64,000 nt of DNA from Gilliamella apis (GTDB lineage: Bacteria; Pseudomonadota; Gammaproteobacteria; Enterobacterales; Orbaceae), in NCBI RefSeq assembly GCF_002142155.1, contig NZ_NASD01000003.1, forward strand, positions 62,001-126,000, given 5' to 3'. Shown here in pieces: positions 47,105 through 57,474 of the stretch (within the stretch, counting starts at the first letter, position 1; every line of letters begins with the position of its first letter). Position numbers and translations under genes: made by a program. Below the pieces are notes generated by a model. The model was not told the origin of the DNA and did not search any database. It saw only the letters and a program-made list of their open reading frames with translations.

Positions 47105-47932
47105 ATGACTTTATATATTGTTGCAACACCCATTGGCAATTTAGATGATATTACCCTAAGAGCCATTAATACACTCAAAAGTGTTGATCTTATTGCGGCT
47201 GAAGATACTAGACACAGTGGACTACTATTACAACATTTAGGTATTAAAGCTAAACTTTTTGCTTTACACGATCACAATGAACAAGAAAAAGCACACGTTT
47301 TGATCGAAAAATTAAAATCCGGGTTATCAATTGCATTAATATCAGATGCAGGAACACCGCTGATAAATGATCCTGGTTATCACTTAGTCAAAGCCTGTCG
47401 AGAAAATAATATTAATGTCGTTCCCATCCCTGGTGCATGTGCGGCTATAGCCGCATTATCAGTAGCTGGATTACCTTCAGACAAATTCTGTTATGAGGGC
47501 TTTTTACCGGCAAAAACCAAAGCACGCCAAGATTATTTGTCTACTTTATGCGAAGAGAGTCGAACAATGATTTTTTATGAATCTACCCATCGACTTTTAG
47601 ATACCTTAAAAGATATGCAGACGGTTTGGGGTAGCGATAAACATATTGTTCTGGCCAAAGAACTCACTAAAACATGGGAAACCATTGTCAGCTATCCGGT
47701 AAATGAGTTAATTCGCTGGTTACAAGAAGATAGTACTCGTCAAAAAGGCGAATTTGTTCTAATCGTTGAAGGACATAGCAAAACTGATAATGCTATTGAT
47801 GTCAAAGTCATGACTACCTTAAAATTATTAGTTAAAGAGTTACCATTAAAAAAAGCAGCAGCAATTACTGCAGAGATGTATGGACTGAAGAAAAACCAAT
47901 TGTATCAAATCGGCTTATCATTGGAAAATTAG
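47105..47932 (+). CDS. rsmI: 16S rRNA 2'-O-methyltransferase RsmI
   Basis: Methylates the ribose of C1402 in 16S rRNA. The start at ATG 47105 gives [20 protein letters not shown] and 275 aa. SAM-binding [12 protein letters not shown]-like stretch, [17 protein letters not shown] and [16 protein letters not shown] are typical of the tetrapyrrole-methylase fold. The ribosome site is weak, so a slightly upstream start is possible. Transcribed away from nlpD, as in several gammaproteobacteria. Confidence 0.92.
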   Translation: MTLYIVATPIGNLDDITLRAINTLKSVDLIAAEDTRHSGLLLQHLGIKAKLFALHDHNEQEKAHVLIEKLKSGLSIALISDAGTPLINDPGYHLVKACRENNINVVPIPGACAAIAALSVAGLPSDKFCYEGFLPAKTKARQDYLSTLCEESRTMIFYESTHRLLDTLKDMQTVWGSDKHIVLAKELTKTWETIVSYPVNELIRWLQEDSTRQKGEFVLIVEGHSKTDNAIDVKVMTTLKLLVKELPLKKAAAITAEMYGLKKNQLYQIGLSLEN

Positions 47933-48112
47933 ACAAACAGTTAATTAATAGTTAATTATAAAGATAAGAATAGCAAATTTTCAGTTCCAAAACTTAACAC
48001 GCTAGTTTTGTTGAATATTTTAGAACAGTATCAACATTAGCATAATTAGCCTAATTTAGTATATAATTGCCCCCTATTTTTAAGATTTTTATAACACAAG
48101 GTAATAAACAGT

Positions 48113-49204
48113 ATGGGATTTAAATGTGGTATTGTCGGACTACCAAATGTAGGCAAATCAACGCTTTTTAATGCACTAACCAAAGCTGGAATAGAGGCTG
48201 CTAACTTTCCGTTTTGTACGATTGAACCAAACACAGGTGTAGTGCCAATGCCTGATCCGCGTTTAGATCAATTGGCGGAAATAGTTAAACCACAACGCAC
48301 CTTACCAACCACAATGGAATTTGTTGATATTGCGGGGCTAGTTAAAGGTGCATCTAAAGGTGAAGGACTAGGTAATCAATTTTTAGCCAATATTCGTGAA
48401 ACAGAAGCGATTGGTCACGTTGTTCGTTGTTTTGAAAATGAAAATATTGTGCACGTTGCAGGTAAAATCGATCCGGCGGAAGATATTGAAATCATTAATA
48501 CTGAACTTGCGTTAGCTGATCTTGAGGCTTGTGAAAGAGCCATTACCCGTTTACAAAAACGTGCTAAAGGTGGCGATAAAGACGCCAAGTACGAACTGGA
48601 AATCTTAGATAAGTGTTTACCTCATCTTGAACAAGGTAAAAAACTATTACTACTCGATTTTAGTAAAGAAGAGTTAGATGCAATTAAATATCTAAGCTTT
48701 TTAACCCTAAAACCAACAATGTATATTGCTAATGTTAATGAAGATGGTTTTGAAAACAATCCATATTTAGAAAAAGTCAAAGCCATTGCTGAGCAAGAAA
48801 AAGCTGTCGTTGTACCTGTCTGTGCCGCAATTGAAGCTGAACTTGCGGAACTCGATGACGCTGATCGCGATGAATTTATGCAAGACCTTGGTTTAACTGA
48901 ACCTGGCCTAAATAGAGTAATTCGTGCCGGTTATAGTTTACTTAATCTGCAAACTTATTTTACTGCTGGTGTTAAAGAAGTTCGGGCATGGACAATTTCT
49001 GTTGGAGATACTGCGCCGCAAGCTGCCGGTAAAATTCATACCGATTTTGAAAAAGGCTTTATTCGAGCACAAACCATTGCTTTTGATGACTTCATTAAAT
49101 ATGGTGGTGAACAAGGTGCTAAAGAAGCAGGTAAAATGCGCTCTGAAGGGAAAGATTATATCGTGCAAGATGGCGATATTATGAATTTCTTATTTAATGT
49201 TTAA
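48113..49204 (+). CDS. ychF: Redox-regulated ATPase/GTPase YchF (OLA1 family)
   Basis: Obg-family P-loop NTPase that prefers ATP and binds ribosomes. 363 aa, the family length: [16 protein letters not shown] (P-loop), [29 protein letters not shown] and the C-terminal TGS-like [20 protein letters not shown] before ATG. A weak hairpin (GATGCCG/CGGCATC, 49213-49233) follows. Confidence 0.95.
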   Translation: MGFKCGIVGLPNVGKSTLFNALTKAGIEAANFPFCTIEPNTGVVPMPDPRLDQLAEIVKPQRTLPTTMEFVDIAGLVKGASKGEGLGNQFLANIRETEAIGHVVRCFENENIVHVAGKIDPAEDIEIINTELALADLEACERAITRLQKRAKGGDKDAKYELEILDKCLPHLEQGKKLLLLDFSKEELDAIKYLSFLTLKPTMYIANVNEDGFENNPYLEKVKAIAEQEKAVVVPVCAAIEAELAELDDADRDEFMQDLGLTEPGLNRVIRAGYSLLNLQTYFTAGVKEVRAWTISVGDTAPQAAGKIHTDFEKGFIRAQTIAFDDFIKYGGEQGAKEAGKMRSEGKDYIVQDGDIMNFLFNV

Positions 49205-49326
49205 TCTTTGTTGATGCCGTATATTGCGGCATCATTATCATATATTTATATAACTCAATAGATTATCTGCTCTCAATTAACTACTTGTCTAACACCACGG
49301 AAAATCGATTACAAGGAGCTTCATTT

Positions 49327-50550
49327 ATGTTATTAACCTTTGAACAAGCCCAAAAAAATATACTTGAAGCAACAAATAATCATAAACCGACTGGAGAAAA
49401 AGTAGCATTATTTGATGCCTTAGATCGAATCACTGCTGAACCGGTTATTTCTCCAATTAATGTACCTAGCTTTAATAATTCGGCGATGGATGGTTATGCG
49501 CTAAGATTATCTGATATCAATCAATCGAAGTTATTACCGTTAGCAGGAGTAATTTATGCAGGTGACGATATTTCATCACTAAATTGGCCTAAAGGTAGTT
49601 GCTTACGAATTATGACTGGTGCACCGGTTCCTAACGAAGCTAGTGCTGTTGTGATGCAAGAAGAGACAGAACAAACTGAATCAGGAATTAAATTTTTACA
49701 GCAAATAAAACCAGCTAGTAATATTCGTTATATAGGTGAAGATGCTAGACAAGGTGCAGTTATTGTCGAAAAAGGCACTCGGTTAACTATTCCGACTTTA
49801 TCAAGTTTAGCAACACTTGGGATTGCAGAGTTAACTGTCTATCAAAAGTTAAAAGTTGCAATATTTTCCACCGGTAATGAATTAACTGAAATTGGTAGCC
49901 GATTAGCAAATAATAGTGCTATTTATGATAGTAACCGATTCACCCTCAAATTATTATTGAGCAAATTAAACTGTGAAATAATTGATTTAGGGATAATTGT
50001 CGATGATCCGAGCAAAATTAAGCAAACACTCGAAATCGCATCTAAACAGGCTGATTTAGTGATTAGTAGTGGTGGTGTTTCAGTCGGGGATGCTGATTAT
50101 ACTAAAATGGCACTAGAAGAACTGGGTAAAGTTAACTTCTGGAAAATTGCCATAAAACCTGGAAAACCGTTTGCCTTTGGCAATATAGGTAATGCGTTAT
50201 TTTGCGGATTACCGGGTAATCCAGTTTCATCTCTTGTCACTTTTTATCAATTAGTTCAACCATTAATTTTAGCCCTTTCTGGACAAAATTTAACCGAAGC
50301 TGAGTTATCATTTAAAGTAAAAACAGCAGCAAATCTGAAAAAAAGTATCGGTAGATTAGATTTTCAACGTGGTGTATTGCAAATTTCAACTAATGGTGAG
50401 TTGGAGGTTGTTTCAACTGGGCAACAAGGCTCCCATCTCACACAATCGTTTAATCATGCTAACTGCTTTATCTTGCTTGAAAAAGATAGAGGCAATGTAA
50501 CTAAAGGTGAATGGGTAACTGTTGAACCGTTTAATACACTATTAAAATAG
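49327..50550 (+). CDS. moeA: Molybdopterin molybdenumtransferase
   Basis: Inserts molybdate into adenylylated molybdopterin. 407 aa from the ATG at 49327, which has AAGGAG eight bases upstream; the frame is open to 49285 but without a ribosome site. NVPSFNNSAMDGYAL, IMTGAPVPNEASAVVMQEE, FSTGNELTE, SSGGVSVGDADY and FGLPGNPVS-like (FCGLPGNPVSSLV) are typical. No other cofactor genes in view. Ends 9 bases into the convergent EamA gene. Confidence 0.93.
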   Translation: MLLTFEQAQKNILEATNNHKPTGEKVALFDALDRITAEPVISPINVPSFNNSAMDGYALRLSDINQSKLLPLAGVIYAGDDISSLNWPKGSCLRIMTGAPVPNEASAVVMQEETEQTESGIKFLQQIKPASNIRYIGEDARQGAVIVEKGTRLTIPTLSSLATLGIAELTVYQKLKVAIFSTGNELTEIGSRLANNSAIYDSNRFTLKLLLSKLNCEIIDLGIIVDDPSKIKQTLEIASKQADLVISSGGVSVGDADYTKMALEELGKVNFWKIAIKPGKPFAFGNIGNALFCGLPGNPVSSLVTFYQLVQPLILALSGQNLTEAELSFKVKTAANLKKSIGRLDFQRGVLQISTNGELEVVSTGQQGSHLTQSFNHANCFILLEKDRGNVTKGEWVTVEPFNTLLK

Positions 50551-50970
50551 TGCAACCAATACCGCCCCAGCAGCTATCATGGCAACGCCTATAGCCGAAA
50601 GAAATGAAATTTTTTCGCCAAATATAATAGTTGCAAAAATTACCGCAAAAACGACACTAAGTTTATCAATTGGGGCGACTTGTGATACTTTACCTTCTTT
50701 TATTGCCATAAAGTAAAATAGCCACGATAATGCGCCAGCTACGCCACTCAATGCAATAATAAGTAATGCTTTTTTATCATTAAAAAAAGTATTAATTAAA
50801 TTCAGTTTTCCTTGAACAACAACTACACCAACTAGAAAAATAGCCATAACTATAGCTCTAATTGCTGTCGCAGTATTAGCATCAAGATGTTGTAAACCAA
50901 TTTTACCGAGGATTGCCACACAAGCTGCAGTAATCGCCGATAATAATGCATAAATAAGCCAAGCACTCAT
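50542..50970 (-). CDS. Single-domain EamA/DMT-family membrane protein
   Basis: 142 aa with about five hydrophobic helices, half the size of a usual two-domain EamA transporter. The repeat unit is clear (ITAACVAILGKIGLQHLDAN ... APIDKLSVVFAVIFATIIFGE). It probably works as a dimer. Five bases after the stop of the small lipoprotein gene, so the two form an operon; tail overlaps moeA by 9 bases. Substrate unknown. Confidence 0.85.
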   Translation of the reverse strand: MSAWLIYALLSAITAACVAILGKIGLQHLDANTATAIRAIVMAIFLVGVVVVQGKLNLINTFFNDKKALLIIALSGVAGALSWLFYFMAIKEGKVSQVAPIDKLSVVFAVIFATIIFGEKISFLSAIGVAMIAAGAVLVALF

Positions 50971-50975
50971 ATAAG

Positions 50976-51185
50976 TTAATACCTATCAATTTGAAATAAA
51001 TATTGTTGATTATTAGAATTTTTTTGACATTGCTCTGATTTATTCATTACTCCACGGCAATCTTCAAGAACGCCATGAGCTTTTGACCAATGATATTGTT
51101 TACCTTCATCATTTTTACCGCCACAAGCAGTTAAAGCTAAACTAAACGTTAGACAAGTTAATGCAATAATTACTGATTTCATCAT
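50976..51185 (-). CDS. Small lipoprotein of unknown function
   Basis: 69 aa with signal peptide and lipobox ALTACGG (Cys about residue 21); the mature part of about 49 residues holds two cysteines (LEDCRGVMNKSEQCQ), perhaps a disulfide. SD GAGGGA before two adjacent ATGs. Co-transcribed with the EamA gene. Confidence 0.75.
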   Translation of the reverse strand: MMKSVIIALTCLTFSLALTACGGKNDEGKQYHWSKAHGVLEDCRGVMNKSEQCQKNSNNQQYLFQIDRY

Positions 51186-51231
51186 ATTTCCCTCGCAAAT
51201 ATCAAAATGTGGTTTAAATTATTATTGTTAA

Positions 51232-52230
51232 TTATTTTAGTTCATTATTAAGCTGATTGATAGCTAAGCTATCACCTATTTTTAATATATGAAAAGATCT
51301 ATCTCCCTTTAATGAGTTTAATAATGTTGGTGGCTCATCTAATGGTTCATCTGCCAATTCAAAAGCTCCCCAATGGATCGCAATGGCTGACTGACAATTT
51401 AATTCATCATAAAGTTTTACAGCTTGTTGTGGATCTATATGCTGCGATTGCATAAACCAACGTGGTGCATAAGCACCAATTGGTATCAAAGCAAGATCTA
51501 TCTGCTTAAATTTATCAGCAATTTTCTTTAAACTTGCGCAATAACCGGTATCCCCCATAAAGTAGACCGTTTTAGTTGATAATGGTTTATCAATATCTGT
51601 CTGCATAACCCATCCACACCATAATGCTTTATTCACATCAAACGCTCCCCGATTACTCCAATGCTTTGCCGGTGTAGAGGTAAAGGTAATTCCATTAACA
51701 TTAGTTGACTGCCACCAATCTAACTCAATAACTTGCTTGGCCCCCCATTTTAATAATTTACTTTTAAGTCCTAAGGGAACCAGAATAGTAAGTTGCGGAT
51801 ACCGCATGATAAGTTGGCGAATACTATTAAAATCAAGATGATCATAATGGCTATGAGAGATTACCACTACATTAATTGGAGGTAATTTATCAATGGTAAT
51901 TGCTGGTTTTGTTCGTCGTTTTGGCCCAATAAATTGCACCGGCGAAACCCGGTTAGAAAACACTGGATCGGTTAATATCCATTGTTCATCAAGCTTTATC
52001 AGGGTAGTAGAATGTCCGATCCACCAAACTCTATCACCGCTTAAGCTAATATCAATTGAGCTAAGCCAATTTTGGATGAATGCTTGATATCCGCCTTTCG
52101 GCGGTAACACTTTACGTTGCAGTCGCCAACGCAAAGCATCAGTTAATTTAATTGAAAAAGGTTCAGTATTATCAAAACCTTTCTTTTTATGATGTGACTG
52201 ATCACATATTATTTTGTTCGCTTTACTCAT
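51232..52230 (-). CDS. MBL-fold metallohydrolase (NAPE-PLD-like)
   Basis: 332-aa metallo-beta-lactamase-fold hydrolase. Metal motif SHSHYDHLD near residue 135, GHSTTLIKLDEQWILTDPVF upstream, MGDTGYC near residue 225 and AIHWGAF near 285, the pattern of the NAPE-hydrolysing phospholipase D group. No signal peptide. Downstream of folB by 20 bases and likely in its operon. Substrate unknown. Confidence 0.85.
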   Translation of the reverse strand: MSKANKIICDQSHHKKKGFDNTEPFSIKLTDALRWRLQRKVLPPKGGYQAFIQNWLSSIDISLSGDRVWWIGHSTTLIKLDEQWILTDPVFSNRVSPVQFIGPKRRTKPAITIDKLPPINVVVISHSHYDHLDFNSIRQLIMRYPQLTILVPLGLKSKLLKWGAKQVIELDWWQSTNVNGITFTSTPAKHWSNRGAFDVNKALWCGWVMQTDIDKPLSTKTVYFMGDTGYCASLKKIADKFKQIDLALIPIGAYAPRWFMQSQHIDPQQAVKLYDELNCQSAIAIHWGAFELADEPLDEPPTLLNSLKGDRSFHILKIGDSLAINQLNNELK

Positions 52231-52250
52231 TAAGGGATATCTAATTGTAG

Positions 52251-52619
52251 TTATTTGGCTCTGCGTTCTATTAATACCGCAACGTTACCAGCATTAGCAA
52301 TAGCATCAGGTTTTGACACTTTTATTTTTAACCATTGTACCGAGAATTTCTCAATGACTAACATTGCAACACGTTCTGCTACGGTTTCAATCAATTCAAA
52401 TTTATTTTGTTCAATAAATGACGTTATTGATTGCGACACAACAAAATAGTCTAAACAAAATTTCACATCATCACTTTGTCCAGCAGGTTGATTATCCCAT
52501 GCCATTTCGAGATCAAGAACTAACTTTTGTTTAATCGTTTTTTCCCAATCATAAACACCGATTGTGGTATAAACCGTTAGTGATTCAATGAATACTCTAT
52601 CTTTAATTGATAAGGTCAT
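52251..52619 (-). CDS. folB: Dihydroneopterin aldolase
   Basis: Folate pathway enzyme (and epimerase), 122 aa: VFIESLTVYTTIGVYDWEK, LVLDLEMAWDN, catalytic-region LIETVAERVAMLVIE and KPDAIANAGNVAV. First gene of a two-gene operon with the metallohydrolase and divergent from rsmE. Confidence 0.93.
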   Translation of the reverse strand: MTLSIKDRVFIESLTVYTTIGVYDWEKTIKQKLVLDLEMAWDNQPAGQSDDVKFCLDYFVVSQSITSFIEQNKFELIETVAERVAMLVIEKFSVQWLKIKVSKPDAIANAGNVAVLIERRAK

Positions 52620-52717
52620 ATTCTATTCCAGATATAGATATTGTTTAAAATAGAGATTACCGAATCTTAATAAATTACGCTATAATTTATTGCAAATAAT
52701 AGTAAATAATAGTTTAT

Positions 52718-53443
52718 ATGACGCGAATTTTTCAGCCTTACACAATTAATCAAAATAGTTTGATCACTTTAGATGATAATGCTTTCAATCACCTTATTCG
52801 AGTATTAAGAATGAAAACCGGGGAATCAATTACGCTTTTTGATGGTTCCAACCAAATTACGCCTGCCGTTATACATGAAGTTAATAAAAAAACGGTTATT
52901 GTAAAAACAGCAAACAGTGTATTAGATAATCGAGAATCACCATTAAACATTCATTTAGGGCAAGTGATTTCTCGTGGCGATAAAATGGAATTTACTATTC
53001 AAAAATCGGTCGAATTAGGTGTTAATACCATTACCCCCCTACTTTCAGAACGTTGTGGCGTCAAACTCGATCAAGAAAGGCTTGAAAAGAAAGTTCAACA
53101 ATGGCAAAAAATTGTTATTTCGGCTTGTGAACAATGTGGACGAAATATCATCCCAAGCATCAATCCAGTAATGAAATTAGAAACTTGGTGTGCAAATTTA
53201 ACCGATAGTTTAAAACTTAACTTACACCCTAAAGCCGAACAAGGAATAAACCAATTACCGTGTGATAATAACAATATTAGTTTATTAATTGGGCCGGAAG
53301 GTGGTCTATCTAATGAAGAAATTAGCATGACTCATCAATATCAGTTTACTGATATTTTGCTCGGGCCGAGAGTATTACGTACTGAAACAGCGGCGTTAAC
53401 TGCAATAACAGCGCTTCAAGTTCGTTTTGGTGATTTAGGTTAG
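52718..53443 (+). CDS. rsmE: 16S rRNA m3U1498 methyltransferase RsmE
   Basis: SPOUT-class methyltransferase, 241 aa. N-terminal PUA-like domain ([19 protein letters not shown]), then the trefoil knot with [14 protein letters not shown] and [20 protein letters not shown]. Begins the conserved gammaproteobacterial order rsmE-gshB-yqgE-ruvX. Confidence 0.95.
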   Translation: MTRIFQPYTINQNSLITLDDNAFNHLIRVLRMKTGESITLFDGSNQITPAVIHEVNKKTVIVKTANSVLDNRESPLNIHLGQVISRGDKMEFTIQKSVELGVNTITPLLSERCGVKLDQERLEKKVQQWQKIVISACEQCGRNIIPSINPVMKLETWCANLTDSLKLNLHPKAEQGINQLPCDNNNISLLIGPEGGLSNEEISMTHQYQFTDILLGPRVLRTETAALTAITALQVRFGDLG

Positions 53444-53638
53444 TCACAAGAAATAAATAAGTTAATAAATGATTGCTTTGCTTATTAATCGGTAACGGGT
53501 ATGATAGTTGAAAATTCGATTATTATTGCTAATACCTCTTTCTACCTTGGTTTTATCTAAATTATTAAATAGGTAGAGCAGCAGCAAATCATCAACACCG
53601 AATTCAGTAAAATCAAATATAATCAGTAAGGAGTTACC

Positions 53639-54595
53639 ATGATCAAACTTGGTATTGTTATGGACCCCATTAGCCATATCAAATTAAAAAAAGATACCAG
53701 TTTTGCGATGCTACTTGAAGCACAAAAACGCGGCTATCAACTTTATTATATGGAGATGAATGATCTGTTTTTACGCAATGGAGAAGCTAGTGCCACGACT
53801 CGTACAGTAACAGTTCATAACAATAGTGAGCATTGGTTTGATTTTGGAGACGAACAGACTATAGCATTAAGTGAACTTGATGTAATATTAATGCGCAAAG
53901 ATCCACCTTTTGATACTGAATTTATCTATGCAACCTATATATTAGAGCGTGCGGAAGAGAAAGGCGTATTGGTAGTAAATAAACCTCAAAGTCTACGCGA
54001 CTGTAACGAAAAATTATTTACTGCTTGGTTTGCTGACTTTACACCTGAAACCTTAGTTACTCGTCAGACAACACAAATCAAAGCTTTTCATCAACAATAT
54101 CATGACATCATTTTAAAACCACTAGATGGCATGGGTGGTTCGTCAATTTTTCGCGTGAAACAAGATGATCCTAATGTTTCGGTGATTATTGAGACACTTA
54201 CTGAACATAATACCCGTTATTGCATGGCGCAAACATTTATTCCCGCAATCAAAGATGGCGATAAACGGGTTTTAGTTGTCGACGGTGTACCCGTGCCTTA
54301 CTGCTTAGCACGAATTCCACAACAAGGGGAAACTCGAGGAAATTTAGCTGCTGGTGGACATGGTGAAGTTAGGCCATTAAGTGATAGTGATTGGCAAATC
54401 GCTAACAGTATCGGCCCTGTTTTGCAACAAAAAGGACTACTATTTGTAGGACTTGATATTATTGGTGACAAACTAACCGAAATTAACGTTACCAGCCCGA
54501 CTTGCGTTCGAGAAATTGAAGCAGCTAACCCAGATTTATCAATCACAGGTTTATTAATGGATGCGATTGAATCAAGATTAAATATAAAGAGTTAA
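53639..54595 (+). CDS. gshB: Glutathione synthetase
   Basis: ATP-grasp ligase joining gamma-glutamylcysteine and glycine. 318 aa: LGIVMDPISHIKLKKDTSFA, MRKDPPFDTEFIYATY, LKPLDGMGGSSIFRV, EINVTSPTCVREI. SD GGAG before ATG. 195 bases after rsmE and two bases before the GNAT gene. Confidence 0.96.
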   Translation: MIKLGIVMDPISHIKLKKDTSFAMLLEAQKRGYQLYYMEMNDLFLRNGEASATTRTVTVHNNSEHWFDFGDEQTIALSELDVILMRKDPPFDTEFIYATYILERAEEKGVLVVNKPQSLRDCNEKLFTAWFADFTPETLVTRQTTQIKAFHQQYHDIILKPLDGMGGSSIFRVKQDDPNVSVIIETLTEHNTRYCMAQTFIPAIKDGDKRVLVVDGVPVPYCLARIPQQGETRGNLAAGGHGEVRPLSDSDWQIANSIGPVLQQKGLLFVGLDIIGDKLTEINVTSPTCVREIEAANPDLSITGLLMDAIESRLNIKS

Positions 54596-54597
54596 AA

Positions 54598-55053
54598 ATG
54601 ATTAGAGAATATCAAGCAAAAGATTTAGATGCCATAATGACAATTTGGCTGCAAGGTAATGAACAAGCACATAATTTTATCGATCCTGAGTTTTTTAAAC
54701 AAAACTTTGAATTAGTGAAGATGTTGATCCCAATGTCAACAATATATGTTCAAGATATCAACGGCGTTGTTGTTGGTTTTATTGGCCTAACTGAAAACTA
54801 TATCTCAGGTTTATATGTTGAAAAGAATTTTCGTCATCAAGGTACCGGATCAGCATTAGTTGAAAAAGCCAAACAACGTCATAACGAATTAATGGTACAT
54901 GTTTACAAACAAAATAGTGATGCAATTAACTTTTATTTATCACAAAATTTTGCAATTGTTGGTGAATCAATTAATGAAGAAACCAATCATCCTGAAATAT
55001 TAATGCGCTGTAATGTTGAACATAAAGTCAAAATTGGTAAATGTGCATTATAA
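54598..55053 (+). CDS. GNAT-family N-acetyltransferase
   Basis: 151 aa with the acetyl-CoA loop LYVEKNFRHQGTGSALVEKA (R/Q-x-x-G-x-G/A) and the C-terminal YKQNSDAINFYLSQNF strand-helix, similar to YjaB/YiaC-like small acetyltransferases. Inserted between gshB and yqgE, which are adjacent in E. coli; spacing of 2 and 21 bases means it is in the operon. Substrate unknown. Confidence 0.85.
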   Translation: MIREYQAKDLDAIMTIWLQGNEQAHNFIDPEFFKQNFELVKMLIPMSTIYVQDINGVVVGFIGLTENYISGLYVEKNFRHQGTGSALVEKAKQRHNELMVHVYKQNSDAINFYLSQNFAIVGESINEETNHPEILMRCNVEHKVKIGKCAL

Positions 55054-55074
55054 ATTTAACGACAATGTGAGCAT

Positions 55075-55632
55075 ATGAATCTAAAAAATCATTTTATTAT
55101 AGCCATGCCAACTGTTAATGACTCAATTTTTAGTCGTTCAGTAGTATATATTTGTGAACATAATCGTGATGGCGCAATGGGGATTATTATTAATAAACCC
55201 ATTGTAGATCTTAACATAGAAACAGTATTATCCCGTTTAGAGATAACCGCATCAAAAAGCTGTGCTGAACTTGAACACCTTGTGTTTTGTGGCGGCCCGC
55301 TTGCTGAAGAGCAAGGATTTATTCTCCATACACCTCATCAAGGGTTTGCTTCAAGTATACAAATCTCTGATGATATCATGGTTACCACATCTCTCGATGC
55401 ATTAAAGTCTATTGGTACACCAGAACAACCAAGAGATCTTTTCTTAGCATTAGGTTATTCAAGTTGGCAATCATTACAACTTGAAAGTGAAGTAGCAAAA
55501 AATGATTGGTTAGTTACCGATGTTGATCCTGCAATTATCTTCGAGGTAGCTATTGAAGATCGTTGGCAGAAAGCGGCTGAATCATTGGGCATTAATATTA
55601 AAACAATTTCACATCAAATGGGCACCGCTTAA
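55075..55632 (+). CDS. yqgE: UPF0301 / AlgH family protein YqgE
   Basis: 185 aa: NHFIIAMPTVNDSIFSRSVVYICEHNRDGAMG, VFCGGPLAEEQGFILHT and LALGYSSWQSLQLESE are hallmark segments. Cytoplasmic; biochemical role unknown. It sits directly before ruvX as in most gammaproteobacteria. Confidence 0.94.
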   Translation: MNLKNHFIIAMPTVNDSIFSRSVVYICEHNRDGAMGIIINKPIVDLNIETVLSRLEITASKSCAELEHLVFCGGPLAEEQGFILHTPHQGFASSIQISDDIMVTTSLDALKSIGTPEQPRDLFLALGYSSWQSLQLESEVAKNDWLVTDVDPAIIFEVAIEDRWQKAAESLGINIKTISHQMGTA

Positions 55633-55635
55633 GTT

Positions 55636-56055
55636 ATGGCTACCATCATTGCATTTGATTTTGGTACAGCGAGCATCGGCGCAGCTATCGGTCAAGATAT
55701 AACTAAGACCGCAAATTCACTTTGTTCATTCAAAGCTCGAGATGGCATTCCTAATTGGCAGTCAATAGAGAAAGTACTCAATGAATGGCAACCTGATTAT
55801 TTAGTGGTAGGATTACCACTAAATATGGATGGTACAGAACAACCATTAACCGCAAGAGCACGCAAATTTGCTAACCGTTTGCATGGCATGTTTGGCTATC
55901 AAGTTCATTTACAAGATGAACGTTTATCAACCGTTGAGGCAAAATCACATATTTTTGCTTCACGTGGTTACCGAGCCCTTGAAAAAGGTCATGTCGATGC
56001 AACTTCGGCAATTATTATTTTAGAAAGTTGGTTCGAAAATTGTGAATCTAGATAA
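55636..56055 (+). CDS. ruvX: Putative pre-16S rRNA nuclease / Holliday junction resolvase-like YqgF
   Basis: 139 aa RNase H-fold protein: [17 protein letters not shown] with the first acidic residue, [25 protein letters not shown], and [14 protein letters not shown] with the last Asp. Implicated in trimming the 16S rRNA 5' end. Starts four bases after yqgE. Confidence 0.94.
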   Translation: MATIIAFDFGTASIGAAIGQDITKTANSLCSFKARDGIPNWQSIEKVLNEWQPDYLVVGLPLNMDGTEQPLTARARKFANRLHGMFGYQVHLQDERLSTVEAKSHIFASRGYRALEKGHVDATSAIIILESWFENCESR

Positions 56056-56147
56056 TCAAAAGATTATTTTAACAATAATTAGTCGCCAATAAATTTCATC
56101 CTTGCTAAAATAACAAGCAATTTTTTCTATTGAAAGGACTGCTCCCC

Positions 56148-57185
56148 GTGTCAAATAATAAATCTCTTAGCTATAAAGATGCTGGTGTTGATATCGATGC
56201 TGGCAATGAATTGGTTGATCGTATTAAATCTGTCGTTAAAGAGACCAAACGTCCTGAAGTTATGGGTGGACTTGGTGGTTTTGGTGCATTATGTGCAATT
56301 CCACAAAAATATAAACAACCTATTTTAGTTTCAGGTACTGATGGTGTTGGCACAAAATTGCGCCTTGCAATGGATTTAAATCGTCATGAATCAATTGGTA
56401 TTGATTTGGTTGCTATGTGCGTTAATGATTTGATTGTTCAAGGAGCTGAGCCTTTATTTTTCCTCGACTATTATGCTACTGGCAAATTAAATGTTGATGT
56501 TGCAGCGACAGTTGTTACGGGTATTGCGGAAGGCTGTAAACAATCCGGATGTGCATTAGTTGGTGGTGAAACCGCAGAAATGCCAGGTATGTATCATGGT
56601 GATGATTATGACTTAGCAGGTTTTTGTGTTGGTGTAGTTGAAAAATCAGAAATGATTGATGGTAGTAAAGTACAAGATGGTGATGCTTTAATTGCCCTTG
56701 CATCAAGCGGTGCACATTCAAATGGTTATTCACTAGTACGTAAAATTATTGAAGTTAGTGGTGTTAATCCAGCAACAGAACAATTAGACGGAAAACCATT
56801 AGCAGATCACTTACTTGCGCCAACTAAGATTTATGTAAAATCAGTGCTTGATTTGATTTCGAAAATCGATGTTCATGCTATTGCACACATTACTGGCGGT
56901 GGTTTTTGGGAAAACATTCCACGAGTTTTACCTGATAATACTCAAGCTGTTATTGATGAATCTAGTTGGCAATGGCCGGCCATCTTTAATTGGTTACAAC
57001 AAGCAGGTAATGTAAGCCGTCATGAAATGTACCGTACTTTCAATTGTGGCGTAGGTTTAATCATCGCTTTACCAAAACAGTTAGCCGAGCAAGCCATTAA
57101 TTTACTTAACCAGCATGGTGAAAAAGCTTGGTTACTTGGCGAAATAAAACACTCTTCATCAACTGAACGAGTTGTTATCCAGTAA
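56148..57185 (+). CDS. purM: Phosphoribosylformylglycinamidine cyclo-ligase
   Basis: AIR synthetase of purine synthesis. With the GTG at 56148 (AAGGA nine bases upstream) the product is 345 aa, the E. coli length, beginning [19 protein letters not shown]. An ATG 18 bases upstream overlaps the ribosome site. [24 protein letters not shown] and [15 protein letters not shown] are intact. purN, its usual partner, does not follow; 57201-57248 holds a 16-bp imperfect hairpin that may end transcription. Confidence 0.95.
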   Translation: MSNNKSLSYKDAGVDIDAGNELVDRIKSVVKETKRPEVMGGLGGFGALCAIPQKYKQPILVSGTDGVGTKLRLAMDLNRHESIGIDLVAMCVNDLIVQGAEPLFFLDYYATGKLNVDVAATVVTGIAEGCKQSGCALVGGETAEMPGMYHGDDYDLAGFCVGVVEKSEMIDGSKVQDGDALIALASSGAHSNGYSLVRKIIEVSGVNPATEQLDGKPLADHLLAPTKIYVKSVLDLISKIDVHAIAHITGGGFWENIPRVLPDNTQAVIDESSWQWPAIFNWLQQAGNVSRHEMYRTFNCGVGLIIALPKQLAEQAINLLNQHGEKAWLLGEIKHSSSTERVVIQ

Positions 57186-57474
57186 TATATACGATATCAA
57201 TTTTTGTCTAGTAATAGTAACTAATCAGTCAATATTACTGGACAAAAATTATCGATATAAAAATCATCAAAATAATTCCTTTTAGTATCAATCTGCAATA
57301 TCTGCCTTATGTTTTAATATACTAATCCCCTGCCTTTTTTATTTTTACTAAAAACGTATAGTTAGGCAAAAATTTAACTCAAAAATAACTAAAAGCTATC
57401 TTAGTTTCTGGTACAATATGCAAAATTATTATAACTAAGTAATGTCATAATACTCTAAGATACAAGGTTTTTTA

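Noticed and set aside
49285-49326. Extended moeA start
   Set aside because: The downstream ATG at 49327 has an ideal ribosome site and matches the family N-terminus.
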